DNA of 64,000 nt from Helicobacter mustelae (GCF_900476215.1 NZ_LS483446.1:744001-808000); one strand, 5' to 3'. Counted from the stretch's first letter, positions 28,437-37,779 are shown. Numbers and translations are program-made. The notes: a model not told the origin generated them from the sequence alone.

Positions 28437-31400
28437 ATAGAACATTACAGGCTTAGTGCCATTGCTTGCAGCAGGCCCTGTGGTATTGAGCCCAACTGCA
28501 GAGAAATGCGTGGCAGAAAAGGTCGCATCTACTGCGCCAATGTTTTTGATGGTGAGCTCCATTCCTGAGGTATTGGTAGCGTTGAAGATTGGCAGGGCAG
28601 TATCACCACTTGAGTTATGTGTCAGCACGAGGTTGGCAATGGTTGCTTTTTGCACATTACTAAGGGTGATGGAGCTGCCATAGGTCCCAATGCTTCTAGC
28701 TTCTAGTGTATCTGCAGTAAGTTCACTTAGTTTAGAAAAAGCCAGCTTGGTATTGTTGATTAATGGGACGAGCTTAGAAATGGCTTGATAAGTGCCATGA
28801 AGCACCATACTCGCATAGCCATTTGTATCATTTGAAGATTGATAAAACATCGCAGGCTTAGTGCCATTGCTTGCAGCAGGCCCTGTGGTATTGAGCCCAT
28901 ATGCAGAGAAATGCGTGGTAGAAAAGACCGCATCCACTGCGCCAATGTTTTTGATGGTAAGCTGTATATTTGGACTTTTTGTTGCACTAAACACGGGATA
29001 GGTGGCATCGAGATTGGAGTTATGTGTCAGCACGAGGTTGGCAATGGTTGCTTGCTTGACTTCAACCAGAGTGATAGAACTGCCATAGAGCCCGATGCTG
29101 CGATCTCCTAGTGTGTCGGCTGTGAGGCTAGTGAGCTTAGTAAAAACCATATTGGAATTATTGATAATTGGCACAAGTTGGGAGGCCACTTTATAGCTTC
29201 CCTTGAGCACCATGGTTGCATAGCCTTGTGCATCATCTGTGGATTGGTAAAAAGAGGCATTTGGCCCGATGCTAAGCCCATAGGAGGAGAAATGTGAAGT
29301 CGAAAGGGTGGAATTCACAAATTTCACGATATTTTTGATGTTAATCTCCTGGGATCCTTTAGAAAAAATGATCGTGGAATTATTGGAGCTTAGTGACCCA
29401 CTCACATCAAGCTTTGAGAGCGTGCTTGCATTGAGTGTTCCATAGTTTTGGAGCTCCAATGTGCCCACACTTAGACTCCCACCCTGCTTGAAATTTAGCA
29501 CTGCATTATCTACACCACTCGTGCCACCATTAAATACCAATGTGTTGATGGTAGAATTTCCAATATTTGTCATAAAATCATTGGGAGAGTAGTTCCCAGG
29601 ATTTACCTGCATGGTATTGATGTAGAAATTTTTGGCATAGATTCCCCCACCATTGGCACCTTTAGCGCTCCGCACCACAAGGCTGCGGATATAGATGTCA
29701 TAGTTTTTCCCATTCATAGTGATTTTGCCAGTACTGCCGCCGGTGATGCCATTGAGATTTAGCTGGACTGTATCACTCACAGTGCCATTTCCTGTGAGGT
29801 AGATCGTGCCCTGATAGTTAAATTCACTACCTATAGCTGTTAGGCTGGAGTGATTTTTTATCCAGATATTAGCTTGTTGATTGTTGTCATTAGATCCAAT
29901 AAAACCTAGCTGACCGTTTTTATTTGCTGCATTGAGTATGAGATTGCCGCTAATAAGGGCGCCATCTCCTAGCACAATATTTCCACCAAGATAGATATCA
30001 TCAGCATTGACCTTCATGGTAGATCGGGCCAACTGATCTCCGATGCGGATGGTCCCTGTATTTCCTGCAGTCTCACGATTTTTACCCAAGACAAACTTTG
30101 AGCCAATCGCATTAACAGTAAAAACCGCATTAGGGTTGCCACTATTGTGATAGGTGTAGTTTTGTAGATAATAGATGACAGGCCTGCCTTTGGTAGCTGG
30201 TTGACTTGATACCTGTGGCTGTAGGGTCAGGGTGTAGTCTTTAGCCAGTCCTCCTGCGCCATTCATAATGCCAAAGACTGCGCGCCCATCTCCAAATGGC
30301 CATACCCCAGGTTTGATATAGGGAGTGATGTCTACATATTGGGCAAGTGTTGGGATATAAAAACTCAAGGTATTATTATTCGTGCTTGAGACAAAATCCA
30401 CACTCATGGGCTTATTTTTGTTTGCGTTATCATAAAAATAAATATTTTGCGCAAAAACCTGGCTGAGCTCCCCGTATTTTGTGTTTTCTGAGAGACTGGT
30501 GTAGACTTGTCCGTTTTGCAGGAATTGAAATCCTCCACCAGCATGAATCAATATATAGGTCTGCCCTGTGATGAGATCTTGGGTGCTTGTGTAGATATTG
30601 ATTCTAGATTTTGGAATCCCTACAGAAATCTTTTGCTGCTCCTCATGACCATTGGCCCCAATATTTGTAATCGTAAAATCTTTTTTTTGGCTTGAGGCAT
30701 CCATGTTGAATTGAAAATACCCACTGACATTGATAAGCTCTGTGTTGTTGGGGTTTAGCGTGAAGTTCAAAGAGCCAATGTTTTCCATATTTCCATGGAC
30801 AGTAAGGTTGGATCCATCTGAGATATTGAGGGTTCCTTCATTTTTATAAAGACCGCTGTTATTGTTTTTCAGCCAAATCTGTGCGTTATTTTGAATCGTA
30901 ATCTCTTGTGTGGTGAGATTATTGGCATAGATTCTAGAATTATCAAAAGTGATTTTACTAATCGTCGTATCACCTGAGAGATTGCTATTGGGATTTCCTG
31001 CTTGAGCCACCAGAGCAGAGCCATTGTGCATGATGAGATTTTTTGCCTCTAGGGTTTGTCCGCTTTTAATCTGGAGCTCTGCGCCATTGTTGAAAGTAAT
31101 ATTGCCAATCGTAATCTTTCCACTGGAATCTAGAAAAGTCTGATTATTGCTAAAAGTGGCATTGTCAATTTCTAGATTTGCTCCTGCTTTGATTGTGGCA
31201 TAGGAGGATTCTAGGGTAGTGATTTTTACATTATTAATCGCTGCTGCATCTAGTGTGCTCCAATTAGAGATCTTTGCAGTTCCAATGGTGAGGCTTTTGC
31301 CAGAATTGAATTTTGCTGTAGCCTTTGTGGTTGCTCCCCAGCCTCCAAAGATTTCTAGATTGGTGATGTTGTAGGTGGTATCTGCATTTTTGCCCCAAAA

Positions 31401-32588
31401 ATTTGTCGTAGGATTAAAGTCTGTGGTTCTAATAATGAGATTTGTGATATCGACATTTTGATTGGTGGTGATATTTCCGCGGGTGGCCATGAGGGTGTTG
31501 ATGCTAGCTTTTCCACTCACACCACTAAAATTAAAGGTATTCACTCCTGTATCTCCACCAGTAAAGACATCTAGATGAACAGAATTTAGTGTGAGGTTCT
31601 TTACATTATTGACTGTAAAACTCGCACTATATGCACCCCAGGTTTGTATTGCAATGCCACCTGTAGATACAAAATTATCCACATTGCTGATAGCAATAGA
31701 ATTATGCGTAGTTCCTGCATTTGTGGGTAGATTCCAATCCCCTGTGATGGTGGTGGTGCCATTGCTTTGGGTATAGCTTGCATTATTGCCTGTGGTGAGT
31801 GCATAGGCATTGATGTCTTTAGTCTGGAATGTGGTATTTGTGACATTAAGAGATTTGATGCTAAGTGTTGCCTTGAGGTTAGGGGCTATAAAATATCCAT
31901 TCTCTATACTTAGAGATGAGAGTGCGACACTTCCCTTCCCACTATCAGCAGCAGATGTCTTATTGTTAAAGACAACCTTTCCACCAGATTTTTGAATGCT
32001 GAGATTTTGTATATTGTAAGTATTTGCAGAAAAACTAGTGGTTCCACCAGAATTATCCTGTATTCTTGTATTGTTTGCTTCAATTTCATTTGCAGTGACA
32101 GAGAAATTACTATTCTGTGTGCCTGCTTTATAAAATTCAAGTGTCAAACTTTGTAGATTTGCTTTTTGTGTCGCACTAAAATTAAGGCTTGCACCACCCC
32201 CAGTCCTCCAGCTATTTCCTGCTCCTAGTGTGCTCGTAAGATAAATATTTTTTGCATTGAAACTTGCAGTGATATAGCCTACATCTCCTCCCCTTCCAAA
32301 CCAAATCCCTCCTCCACTGGTATTTGCAACCTCTCCGCTATTGCCAAAGATTAGTGTCCCATTGAGATAACTCTGAGAAAAGCTTGCACCCCAAGTGCTC
32401 CATGTGGTTGTATTGCCAGCGATGAAAGGGCCAGCCCCGTAATTATTCACGTTCTGTAAACTCCAGATGGAATTGGTGATATTTTCTTTTGCAAAAGATG
32501 GGCTAAGAGAGCCTAGCATTGCTAGGATCATACTGCCAAAGATTTTATTTTTTGTGAGTGTTTTGGATAAATAATTTTTGTCTCTCAT
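26226..32588 (-). CDS. VacA-like autotransporter, 2120 aa (copy 2 of inverted pair)
   Basis: The paralogue of the 1948 aa protein on the opposite strand. Leader: MRDKNYLSKTLTKNKIFGSM... to SLSPSFA (33 residues), without the long insertion of copy 1. The passenger shares nearly identical blocks with copy 1 (such as GASFSQSYLNGTLIF, SGVSGKA, TTQEITIQNNAQIWL, GSEFNYQGTI) separated by divergent cassettes, a mosaic that suggests gene conversion. It holds three versions of a 135-residue unit where copy 1 has one, and has SDYFGGL where copy 1 has SDYRDRFGGF. The barrel ends in GNVGVRYVF. AAAGAG precedes the ATG. Probable surface protein; the ligand is unknown. Confidence 0.88.
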   Translation of the reverse strand: MRDKNYLSKTLTKNKIFGSMILAMLGSLSPSFAKENITNSIWSLQNVNNYGAGPFIAGNTTTWSTWGASFSQSYLNGTLIFGNSGEVANTSGGGIWFGRGGDVGYITASFNAKNIYLTSTLGAGNSWRTGGGASLNFSATQKANLQSLTLEFYKAGTQNSNFSVTANEIEANNTRIQDNSGGTTSFSANTYNIQNLSIQKSGGKVVFNNKTSAADSGKGSVALSSLSIENGYFIAPNLKATLSIKSLNVTNTTFQTKDINAYALTTGNNASYTQSNGTTTITGDWNLPTNAGTTHNSIAISNVDNFVSTGGIAIQTWGAYSASFTVNNVKNLTLNSVHLDVFTGGDTGVNTFNFSGVSGKASINTLMATRGNITTNQNVDITNLIIRTTDFNPTTNFWGKNADTTYNITNLEIFGGWGATTKATAKFNSGKSLTIGTAKISNWSTLDAAAINNVKITTLESSYATIKAGANLEIDNATFSNNQTFLDSSGKITIGNITFNNGAELQIKSGQTLEAKNLIMHNGSALVAQAGNPNSNLSGDTTISKITFDNSRIYANNLTTQEITIQNNAQIWLKNNNSGLYKNEGTLNISDGSNLTVHGNMENIGSLNFTLNPNNTELINVSGYFQFNMDASSQKKDFTITNIGANGHEEQQKISVGIPKSRINIYTSTQDLITGQTYILIHAGGGFQFLQNGQVYTSLSENTKYGELSQVFAQNIYFYDNANKNKPMSVDFVSSTNNNTLSFYIPTLAQYVDITPYIKPGVWPFGDGRAVFGIMNGAGGLAKDYTLTLQPQVSSQPATKGRPVIYYLQNYTYHNSGNPNAVFTVNAIGSKFVLGKNRETAGNTGTIRIGDQLARSTMKVNADDIYLGGNIVLGDGALISGNLILNAANKNGQLGFIGSNDNNQQANIWIKNHSSLTAIGSEFNYQGTIYLTGNGTVSDTVQLNLNGITGGSTGKITMNGKNYDIYIRSLVVRSAKGANGGGIYAKNFYINTMQVNPGNYSPNDFMTNIGNSTINTLVFNGGTSGVDNAVLNFKQGGSLSVGTLELQNYGTLNASTLSKLDVSGSLSSNNSTIIFSKGSQEINIKNIVKFVNSTLSTSHFSSYGLSIGPNASFYQSTDDAQGYATMVLKGSYKVASQLVPIINNSNMVFTKLTSLTADTLGDRSIGLYGSSITLVEVKQATIANLVLTHNSNLDATYPVFSATKSPNIQLTIKNIGAVDAVFSTTHFSAYGLNTTGPAASNGTKPAMFYQSSNDTNGYASMVLHGTYQAISKLVPLINNTKLAFSKLSELTADTLEARSIGTYGSSITLSNVQKATIANLVLTHNSSGDTALPIFNATNTSGMELTIKNIGAVDATFSATHFSAVGLNTTGPAASNGTKPVMFYQSANNESGYATMVLHGTYQAISKLTPLINNSNLTFTKLTSLTAGTLEASPAGAYGSSIKLIDVQKATIQKIILSAPSAITNYPTFDARSSTNLNLNVRDIQSNSGYFYANNGGTTTISGQATFNNSVASFTNLDIAQNAALNYDSPTKITIAGNFNLNGSLNLNLTGNNLNTITIQGQTNIYLNNKNLPVLSVHNIEQLKNLKVGTEYILIHSIGGINYHYNGTSGNTQMYQDQMIKEFGFYGNSNKRLDSVNDDAKLGGFFLAKIIRNNRIGFKISTAPTSTFNPFNPNQIEYYFFKKGGQDWIYALRNINPQQTERLTKLYDAILKTQSSTAEASAVKEWLNALDSSSNVTIDNFQVLMIDKHNPIWAWDVVKENNLQYFQTVAKKIDNAIGQLGSVNNKASSANILRLATDTNRESRLVQLSSTKAPEDFASITESLKHTRFASKNLDLASIYRQEMRQRHKNNLWGKAVGAANFVNGGSGTLYGINVGYDRYVKNAIIGGYAAYAYSDYFGGLVQNRANNFNFGAYSRIFIEHGEIDINASTTVGWNRGFINSKEPITMSLNQNYHYNSYIENVNFTYGYIFYLQEKSLVLKPLVGISQYFVASSKIQGKADNAFNQDLAILASAVNKFALAFDAGLEMRKYMSATSYWYAHLGVSQDIFVMSGGGRTVTFVGNDTLRFFNNSRRNLRFTLLIGGEMKVYKRTFVNLGLGSKAGVFYKDIGVSGNVGVRYVF
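28443..28847 (-). repeat. 405-bp tandem unit 2 in autotransporter copy 2
   Basis: Encodes 135 residues from FYQSSNDTNGYASMVLHG to the Met before the next FYQS, including YGSSITL, QKATIANLVLTHNS and IKNIGAVDA. Preceded by unit 1 at 28848-29252 and followed by a related 109-residue third unit at about 28116-28442. Confidence 0.85.
28848..29252 (-). repeat. 405-bp tandem unit 1 in autotransporter copy 2
   Basis: Encodes 135 residues from FYQSTDDAQGYATMVLKG to the Met before unit 2. Less similar to unit 2 at its start (KVASQLVPIINNSN), but it shares SIGxYGSSITL, ATIANLVLTHNS and TIKNIGAVDA. Copy 1 of the autotransporter has only the third unit. Confidence 0.85.
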
Positions 32589-32876
32589 AATAAACTCTTT
32601 TTGTTTGTTAAAATTTATTCAATTTTTTTTAACTTTTCCCAAATATCGTTGAATTTCAAGAAATTTTGAAATGCCAGCACAAGCTAGCAAAATGCAAAAT
32701 TTCAAGACCCTCCTTGATTTGTTGCTTACTTCTTTTCTCAAGTGCTTTTCTATCTTATAGCCCATAGCCCCGCTACTTCTTAAACATTGTAATTTTTTTA
32801 AAACACTTTTATCAATCCACCCACCTAGTCAAGATGGCTATGCCCCTCGTGGCAAAAATCTCAAGCATTTTGAGGA

Positions 32877-35306
32877 TTAGTTGCCATATAGCCTTGGCAG
32901 CGGCCTTGCATTGGCCCCCTCTAGCGTCTTTCTGGGCACCTTCATGGGGCGGATTTCTTGATGTTCTAGAGACTGATCCTCGCGCGCGCTCCTCTTTCTA
33001 GAGCCACGACTGGATGCGAAATCCCCAAAGCTTATGCGCACACCAAAGCTAAAGACATAGTCGGTATTGAGATGGCTGAAAAATGTGCGATAAAAGTTCG
33101 CATAGAGCTTGATGAAATTATTCAGTGAGGCATTGGCGCTAAAAAAAATCTTCATCCTGTGGTCAGCGGGTGTGGCTATGGTGAAGTTGTTTTGCGTGTT
33201 GACATCGATAAAAGTAATATTCCCACCGGTGTTGTTATTGTAACCATAACCAATCCCAGCACGAAGATCTACATAATTATCCGCATCAAAGAAGCGCTTG
33301 CCCACTGCGAGATTGACATCCAGTGCCATGATGGAGGCACTAGCTTGCTTGCCCCCAAAATTTGCCTGTGTGATTTGATCTACGATGTTGATATATCCCC
33401 CAGATATGAAGCCGATGCCCGCATTCCCACTAGGCTCCAAAAACCAAGTATTGCCACGATCAAGATTAATCTTGCTGCCAAGCCTTGCCCCCATGAAAAA
33501 GAGATGATAGGATTTGACGAAATTTGCACCTGCAAGATTGTTTTTTGGTGTGAAGGAATTTCGTGAATAATTGTATTTCATTTTCAAATCAAGGTTGATG
33601 CTGGCTTTTTGGCTCATGGTGAGATCCGATTGCGCATAGGCACCTATGCCGAAATTATTGACAGTGCCATCAAAATCCGTATCTCTGTCTTTCATGCCTA
33701 CATAATCCACCATCACGCCTACTAGCTGGCGCAGTGCCCCAAGATTGAGACCATAGTCATAACCCCCCTGCATGGCCTGAAAATTGTCCCGCGAGCTTTT
33801 GTAAGACTGCTTGCCTATGTAATAATTGGCCCAAAAATTATGGTGCGCCTTTGTTTGCACCAACTCGTCAATATGGTGATTGATGCTCTCAGATTGTATA
33901 CGGAAGATCCGATACTGCAGTGTCATGAGGCGATAGATGGCATTTTGGACATTGTTATTTGGTGTCATCTTGGGGGGAACATTGGCATCGATCACCCATT
34001 TAAATCCATTGCCCTGTGGTTTTTTGATGATTTTGGCTGTGTAGTCATAGAGGCCAATTTTTGCAGGTAGCGCGTTGAATGTGAGATTTTGCCCCCCGTC
34101 CATGATCTCAGCCACTTTGATTTCTCCATTTCCTGGGGGTTTTACGCCAGGTTTTTCAAAGAGCTGGAGATAGAATGTGCCAGAGCTATTCTTATTGATT
34201 TTGACTAGGTCTGCTTGGAGGCCTGGGATGTCTACCATAGTGCGAAATACGCCATTATTTCCACTTAGGGTGTTGATTGTGATGGTTTGCATGGTGAAGG
34301 GCTTGTTGAATTGAGGTGTGGCAAGATCGATCATGGAAAGGCCATTATGGAAGCCCTGTGTCTGCAAAAAGGGATTATTGTTGGGATCGCCTTGGTTGCT
34401 GATAAAAAGATTGTTGATTACAGGATTCCCCTCTGTGACGATCCATTTTCCGCCATTATTAAGGCTTAGATTGAATTGCCCACTGGTATAGTCTTCTCGC
34501 CCCACCAAAAAAGAATCGGGATTATTGAGATACATATTGAGCACGGCATCCTGGCCATTGAGCTTGATATTTCCTTGGAGTTGGATAAGATTGACGGGAT
34601 TGACTGCATTGCCGCCATTATAATTTACATCAATCACAGCTTTTTTTTGGCTGAGGTTGAAGATATAGCCACCAGAATTTTGTGCGACATTGCTGGCATT
34701 AATCATGACATTTCTATTAAAGATAAATTTCCCCGTTTGGTCATTCCCCTGCGGGTCGAGGATCCCACCAGGAGCGACATAGGGCGCGCTTAGAAATATT
34801 CCCTGTCCGATATTGCTCCCATTTGTAAAATTGATGGTGAGGTTGGAGTTGAAGGTTATGGTAGCATTATTATTTCCAGCAAAAAACATAGACCCACCAT
34901 CTCCTGTAAGTTGTGTGGTGTTGATGGCAAAACTAAAGGCATTTTTGCCACTAAAGATTTGGTTTTGCTGATTGATGGCATCATAAATAAAGCCTCTTTG
35001 TGTATAGTTGCTCTGAGGAGCGAATGCCCCTGTGCCAAAGACAGTCACTTGCACGGTGGGGTAGATAATAATTTGATTGGAATGGGTTTGCAAAAAATTA
35101 TTATCACCGGGTGCGCTGGCCTGCACGGTGATGATTTGGTTTGCATCTGTGATAGTGATGGAGTGTGCTAGAGGTGTGAAAATTAAGGGTGTGAAAAGAA
35201 AAAAAGAGAGATGGAATTTATTCTTTTGGGCAAATAAAGATCTGCAAATTTTTTTCAAAATCTTCCATCTCCAAAGCGAAGTGCATTTAGCCAAAATTCT
35301 ATCCAA
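32877..35306 (-). CDS. Autotransporter with basic C-terminal tail beyond the barrel
   Basis: An 809 aa outer-membrane protein. The signal region ends with the hydrophobic FHLSFFLFTPLIFTPLAHS (about residues 31-49); the TTG start at 35306 could be replaced by the TTG at 35258. The passenger (50-480) is Asn/Gly/Thr-rich, with NNNATITFNSNLTINF-type strands. The C-terminal barrel (490-760) has alternating strands such as GGYDYGLNLGALRQLVGVMVDY and YVFSFGVRISF. Such barrels normally end at that Phe; here 49 residues follow, rich in Arg, Lys and Pro (GSRKRSAR, KVPRKTLEG). It shares little sequence with the two large autotransporters. The function is unknown. Confidence 0.8.
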   Translation of the reverse strand: MDRILAKCTSLWRWKILKKICRSLFAQKNKFHLSFFLFTPLIFTPLAHSITITDANQIITVQASAPGDNNFLQTHSNQIIIYPTVQVTVFGTGAFAPQSNYTQRGFIYDAINQQNQIFSGKNAFSFAINTTQLTGDGGSMFFAGNNNATITFNSNLTINFTNGSNIGQGIFLSAPYVAPGGILDPQGNDQTGKFIFNRNVMINASNVAQNSGGYIFNLSQKKAVIDVNYNGGNAVNPVNLIQLQGNIKLNGQDAVLNMYLNNPDSFLVGREDYTSGQFNLSLNNGGKWIVTEGNPVINNLFISNQGDPNNNPFLQTQGFHNGLSMIDLATPQFNKPFTMQTITINTLSGNNGVFRTMVDIPGLQADLVKINKNSSGTFYLQLFEKPGVKPPGNGEIKVAEIMDGGQNLTFNALPAKIGLYDYTAKIIKKPQGNGFKWVIDANVPPKMTPNNNVQNAIYRLMTLQYRIFRIQSESINHHIDELVQTKAHHNFWANYYIGKQSYKSSRDNFQAMQGGYDYGLNLGALRQLVGVMVDYVGMKDRDTDFDGTVNNFGIGAYAQSDLTMSQKASINLDLKMKYNYSRNSFTPKNNLAGANFVKSYHLFFMGARLGSKINLDRGNTWFLEPSGNAGIGFISGGYINIVDQITQANFGGKQASASIMALDVNLAVGKRFFDADNYVDLRAGIGYGYNNNTGGNITFIDVNTQNNFTIATPADHRMKIFFSANASLNNFIKLYANFYRTFFSHLNTDYVFSFGVRISFGDFASSRGSRKRSAREDQSLEHQEIRPMKVPRKTLEGANARPLPRLYGN

Positions 35307-35352
35307 TTAAGAGAAACCTTGTGGGAGGAGCCTTAAGAAAACCTTTCTCTGC

Positions 35353-35358
35353 TATAAT
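35353..35358 (+). promoter_or_regulatory. asd promoter -10 box (extended)
   Basis: TGCTATAAT (35350-35358) is a consensus extended -10, 30 bases before the asd ATG. No clear -35 is needed for an extended -10. Confidence 0.65.
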
Positions 35359-35388
35359 TTTGGCTTATTTTTGCAATGTGAGGGTCTT

Positions 35389-36411
35389 ATGAAAAAATAC
35401 AATGTAGCAGTGGTTGGTGCCAGCGGCGCGGTAGGCGAAGAGATTTTCTGCGTTTTGCAGGAGCAAAAATTCCCAATTGCCAAAATCATCCCCCTAGCGA
35501 GTAAAAGAAGCAGCGGGGAAGAGATAAAAATCTTTGGCCAAAAGCACAGAATAAAAGAAACCACTCCTGAAATTTTTGCAAAAGAAGAGGTGGAGATTGC
35601 CTTTTTTTCCGCGGGTGGGGAGGTGAGTAAGGAGTATGCACCCCATGCAGTGGGCGCTGGTTGCCTTGTGATTGATAACACTAGTCATTTTCGCATGGAC
35701 CCATCCATCCCGCTGGTGGTGCCAGGTGTGAATGATGAGGACATCGCGCAATGCAATGGCCCTGGCATCATCGCAAATCCCAATTGTTCCACCATCCAAA
35801 TGGTCCAGGTGCTCGCCCCGCTACACAAAGCCTTTGGCATCAAGAGGGTGGATGTGAGCACCTATCAGGCCGTGAGTGGTGCAGGGAAAAGGGGCATGGA
35901 AGAGCTTGTGCATCAGATGCAAAAATTCTTTGCCTTTGAGCTTGAAGACGCAAGCCCTCAGGCCTTCCCGCATCGCATCGCACTCAATCTCATCCCCCAG
36001 ATTGATAAATTCCTGCCTAATGACTTCACCAAAGAAGAGATGAAAATGATACAGGAGACTAACAAAATCCTGCATTCTCAGATTGCCATTAGCGCTACTT
36101 GCGTGCGAGTGCCAGTTTTGCGCAGTCATAGCGAATCTATCAGCATTACTTTTGAGCGAGAGGTCCCTGCCTTGGAAGCGCGTAAGATCCTAGAGCAGGC
36201 CAAATACATCAAGGTTTGTGATGCTCCAAAAGATCTCTTCTATCCCATGCCAATGAACGCCACAGACACCGATGAGACCTATGTGGGCAGGATTAGAAAC
36301 GATCTCTATGATAGGAAAATCCTGCATCTGTGGTGCGTAGCAGACCAGCTGCGAGTGGGTGCGGCCACCAATGCCGTGCGCATCGCAGAGCTCTGGATCC
36401 AGAAAAACTAG
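35389..36411 (+). CDS. asd: Aspartate-semialdehyde dehydrogenase
   Basis: Asd reduces aspartyl phosphate to aspartate semialdehyde with NADPH, feeding lysine/diaminopimelate, threonine and methionine synthesis. I start at ATG 35389 (MKKYNVAVVGASGAVGEE, 340 aa), preceded by GAGGG; an upstream TTG lacks support. Rossmann loop GASGAVG at residues 9-15; active-site cysteine in NPNCSTIQMV near residue 132; QAVSGAGKRGMEEL near 160; catalytic His in the RVPVLRSHSESI segment near 247. It is a monocistronic unit between an autotransporter and a YhcH-family gene. Confidence 0.96.
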   Translation: MKKYNVAVVGASGAVGEEIFCVLQEQKFPIAKIIPLASKRSSGEEIKIFGQKHRIKETTPEIFAKEEVEIAFFSAGGEVSKEYAPHAVGAGCLVIDNTSHFRMDPSIPLVVPGVNDEDIAQCNGPGIIANPNCSTIQMVQVLAPLHKAFGIKRVDVSTYQAVSGAGKRGMEELVHQMQKFFAFELEDASPQAFPHRIALNLIPQIDKFLPNDFTKEEMKMIQETNKILHSQIAISATCVRVPVLRSHSESISITFEREVPALEARKILEQAKYIKVCDAPKDLFYPMPMNATDTDETYVGRIRNDLYDRKILHLWCVADQLRVGAATNAVRIAELWIQKN

Positions 36412-36606
36412 AGTTTTTTGCTAGGGATTTTGCTAGCGGGGGCATTAGGGGCCATATATCCGCTGCGCTCTTTGTTTTCGCTTGTGCATGCACATCAAAG
36501 AGGTTTTATTCCCCTTAGGTCATTGAGAAAAATGTGTGAAGGCGCGCAGATTCACATGAGGTGTAGCGCAGGATTTAGCATAAGCTAAACGAGAAAAACA
36601 AGTAGC

Positions 36607-37119
36607 CTAGAGTTTTAGCTTTAGGAGTTCTTTTGGGACTTTGACTACGGTTTTGTGCACGCGCATCTGCTCCTCCAAACCCTCTAATGCCAGGCCGCCT
36701 GCGTGCACATCATCCTCAAAAAATATGGCCAAACTCCGAGGACTTAGCAGAATTTTTGAGAAATTCTCACAGGGTTCATAAAAGATGAGATCTCTTGCTT
36801 CATCAATTTTTTGGATGGTGAAATCCTCTTTATTTCCCAGTGCAAAAAATTCTTGCCCAAAGACCACCAGCTGAAAATCTACAAAGCGCAGATGCGTCTC
36901 ATATACCGCGCAGTTCAAATCTTTGAGGCAATAGCTTTGCTCGATAGCAAACATCCCGTGTTGCAGCGGGATTTTTTCCTCTGCATTTTGGGAAAGAATG
37001 CGCTTGTGTATCGCGCTATTTGAGTCTATGGCGTCCAAGAGATAGGCGCAGAGACTTTGCATTGGTTCAGTTTTGTAAAAAAGATGTTTGAGGGAGGGAA
37101 TTTTGCCAAGAAGTGCCAT
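36607..37119 (-). CDS. YhcH/YjgK/YiaL family protein
   Basis: A 170 aa cupin-like protein of the family that includes E. coli YhcH and EbgC. The family signature is FFEDDVHAGGLALE near residue 138, with H at the metal-binding position, and AVYETHLRFVDFQLVVFGQE near residue 71. YhcH members have been linked to sialic acid metabolism and EbgC to beta-galactosidase; the substrate here is unknown. It is divergent from ribA, with a 75-bp gap between the starts. I see no defect. Confidence 0.72.
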   Translation of the reverse strand: MALLGKIPSLKHLFYKTEPMQSLCAYLLDAIDSNSAIHKRILSQNAEEKIPLQHGMFAIEQSYCLKDLNCAVYETHLRFVDFQLVVFGQEFFALGNKEDFTIQKIDEARDLIFYEPCENFSKILLSPRSLAIFFEDDVHAGGLALEGLEEQMRVHKTVVKVPKELLKLKL

Positions 37120-37153
37120 GATTTTTTGCCTTATATGATTTATTTTTTGTCGT

Positions 37154-37159
37154 TATAAT
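37154..37159 (+). promoter_or_regulatory. ribA promoter -10 box
   Basis: TATAAT within GTTATAATCGCC lies 35 bases upstream of the ribA ATG. No FMN riboswitch fits in the short leader. Confidence 0.6.
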
Positions 37160-37194
37160 CGCCGAATTGATTAAGCCAAGTTTTAAGGATTTTA

Positions 37195-37776
37195 ATGATA
37201 GCAGAATTTTCCAATGTTGCGAATTTGCCCACAAAATTTGGCAAATTCAAAATCCAGAGCGTCAGGGAAAAAGTGCAAAATGGGAGCTTTGAGCACTGTG
37301 TTGTATTTAGTGAAAATCTAGGCGACATCCCGCTAGTGCGCGTGCATTCAGAATGTATGACTGGCGATGTGTTTGGCTCTTTGAAATGTGATTGTGGCAA
37401 TGAATTGAATCTGGCCATGGAAAAGATTTCCCAAGATCCCATGGGTGGGATGCTGATTTATCTGCGCCAAGAGGGTAGGGGGATTGGGCTTTTGAACAAG
37501 ATTAATGCTTATGCGCTGCAAGATCGAGGCTATGATACGTTGGAAGCCAATCGAGCTCTGGGATTAGAGGATGATGCACGCAATTATGATGTGGTGGGGG
37601 AGATTTTCCAGCATTTTGGGATCAAAAAACTGCGCCTACTTACTAACAATCCTGCAAAAATAAAGTCACTTAAAAAATTTGCAGAGATTGAGCGCAGCAG
37701 CATCATCATCCCAAGCAATTGCTACAATGAGCATTATCTCAAAGTCAAAAGAGATAAAATGGGGCATCTGCTCTAA
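37195..37776 (+). CDS. ribA: GTP cyclohydrolase II
   Basis: RibA opens GTP to 2,5-diamino-6-ribosylamino-pyrimidinone phosphate, the first step of riboflavin synthesis. The 193 aa enzyme has the zinc-binding motif [20 protein letters not shown] (residues 57-76) with three Cys, and the substrate loop [21 protein letters not shown] near residue 90. Start ATG 37195 has AAGGA upstream. It heads a run into moeA (start four to ten bases after its stop), so it is probably co-transcribed with molybdopterin genes, as in H. pylori, where ribA adjoins moaD. Confidence 0.95.
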   Translation: MIAEFSNVANLPTKFGKFKIQSVREKVQNGSFEHCVVFSENLGDIPLVRVHSECMTGDVFGSLKCDCGNELNLAMEKISQDPMGGMLIYLRQEGRGIGLLNKINAYALQDRGYDTLEANRALGLEDDARNYDVVGEIFQHFGIKKLRLLTNNPAKIKSLKKFAEIERSSIIIPSNCYNEHYLKVKRDKMGHLL

Positions 37777-37779
37777 GGA

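Noticed and set aside
33159-33566. Plus-strand frame opposite the third autotransporter
   Set aside because: Mirror of a repetitive Asn/Gly-rich coding strand; no family and no RBS.
37120-37194. FMN riboswitch before ribA
   Set aside because: Only about 25-30 bases of leader follow the -10 box, far too short for an RFN element.
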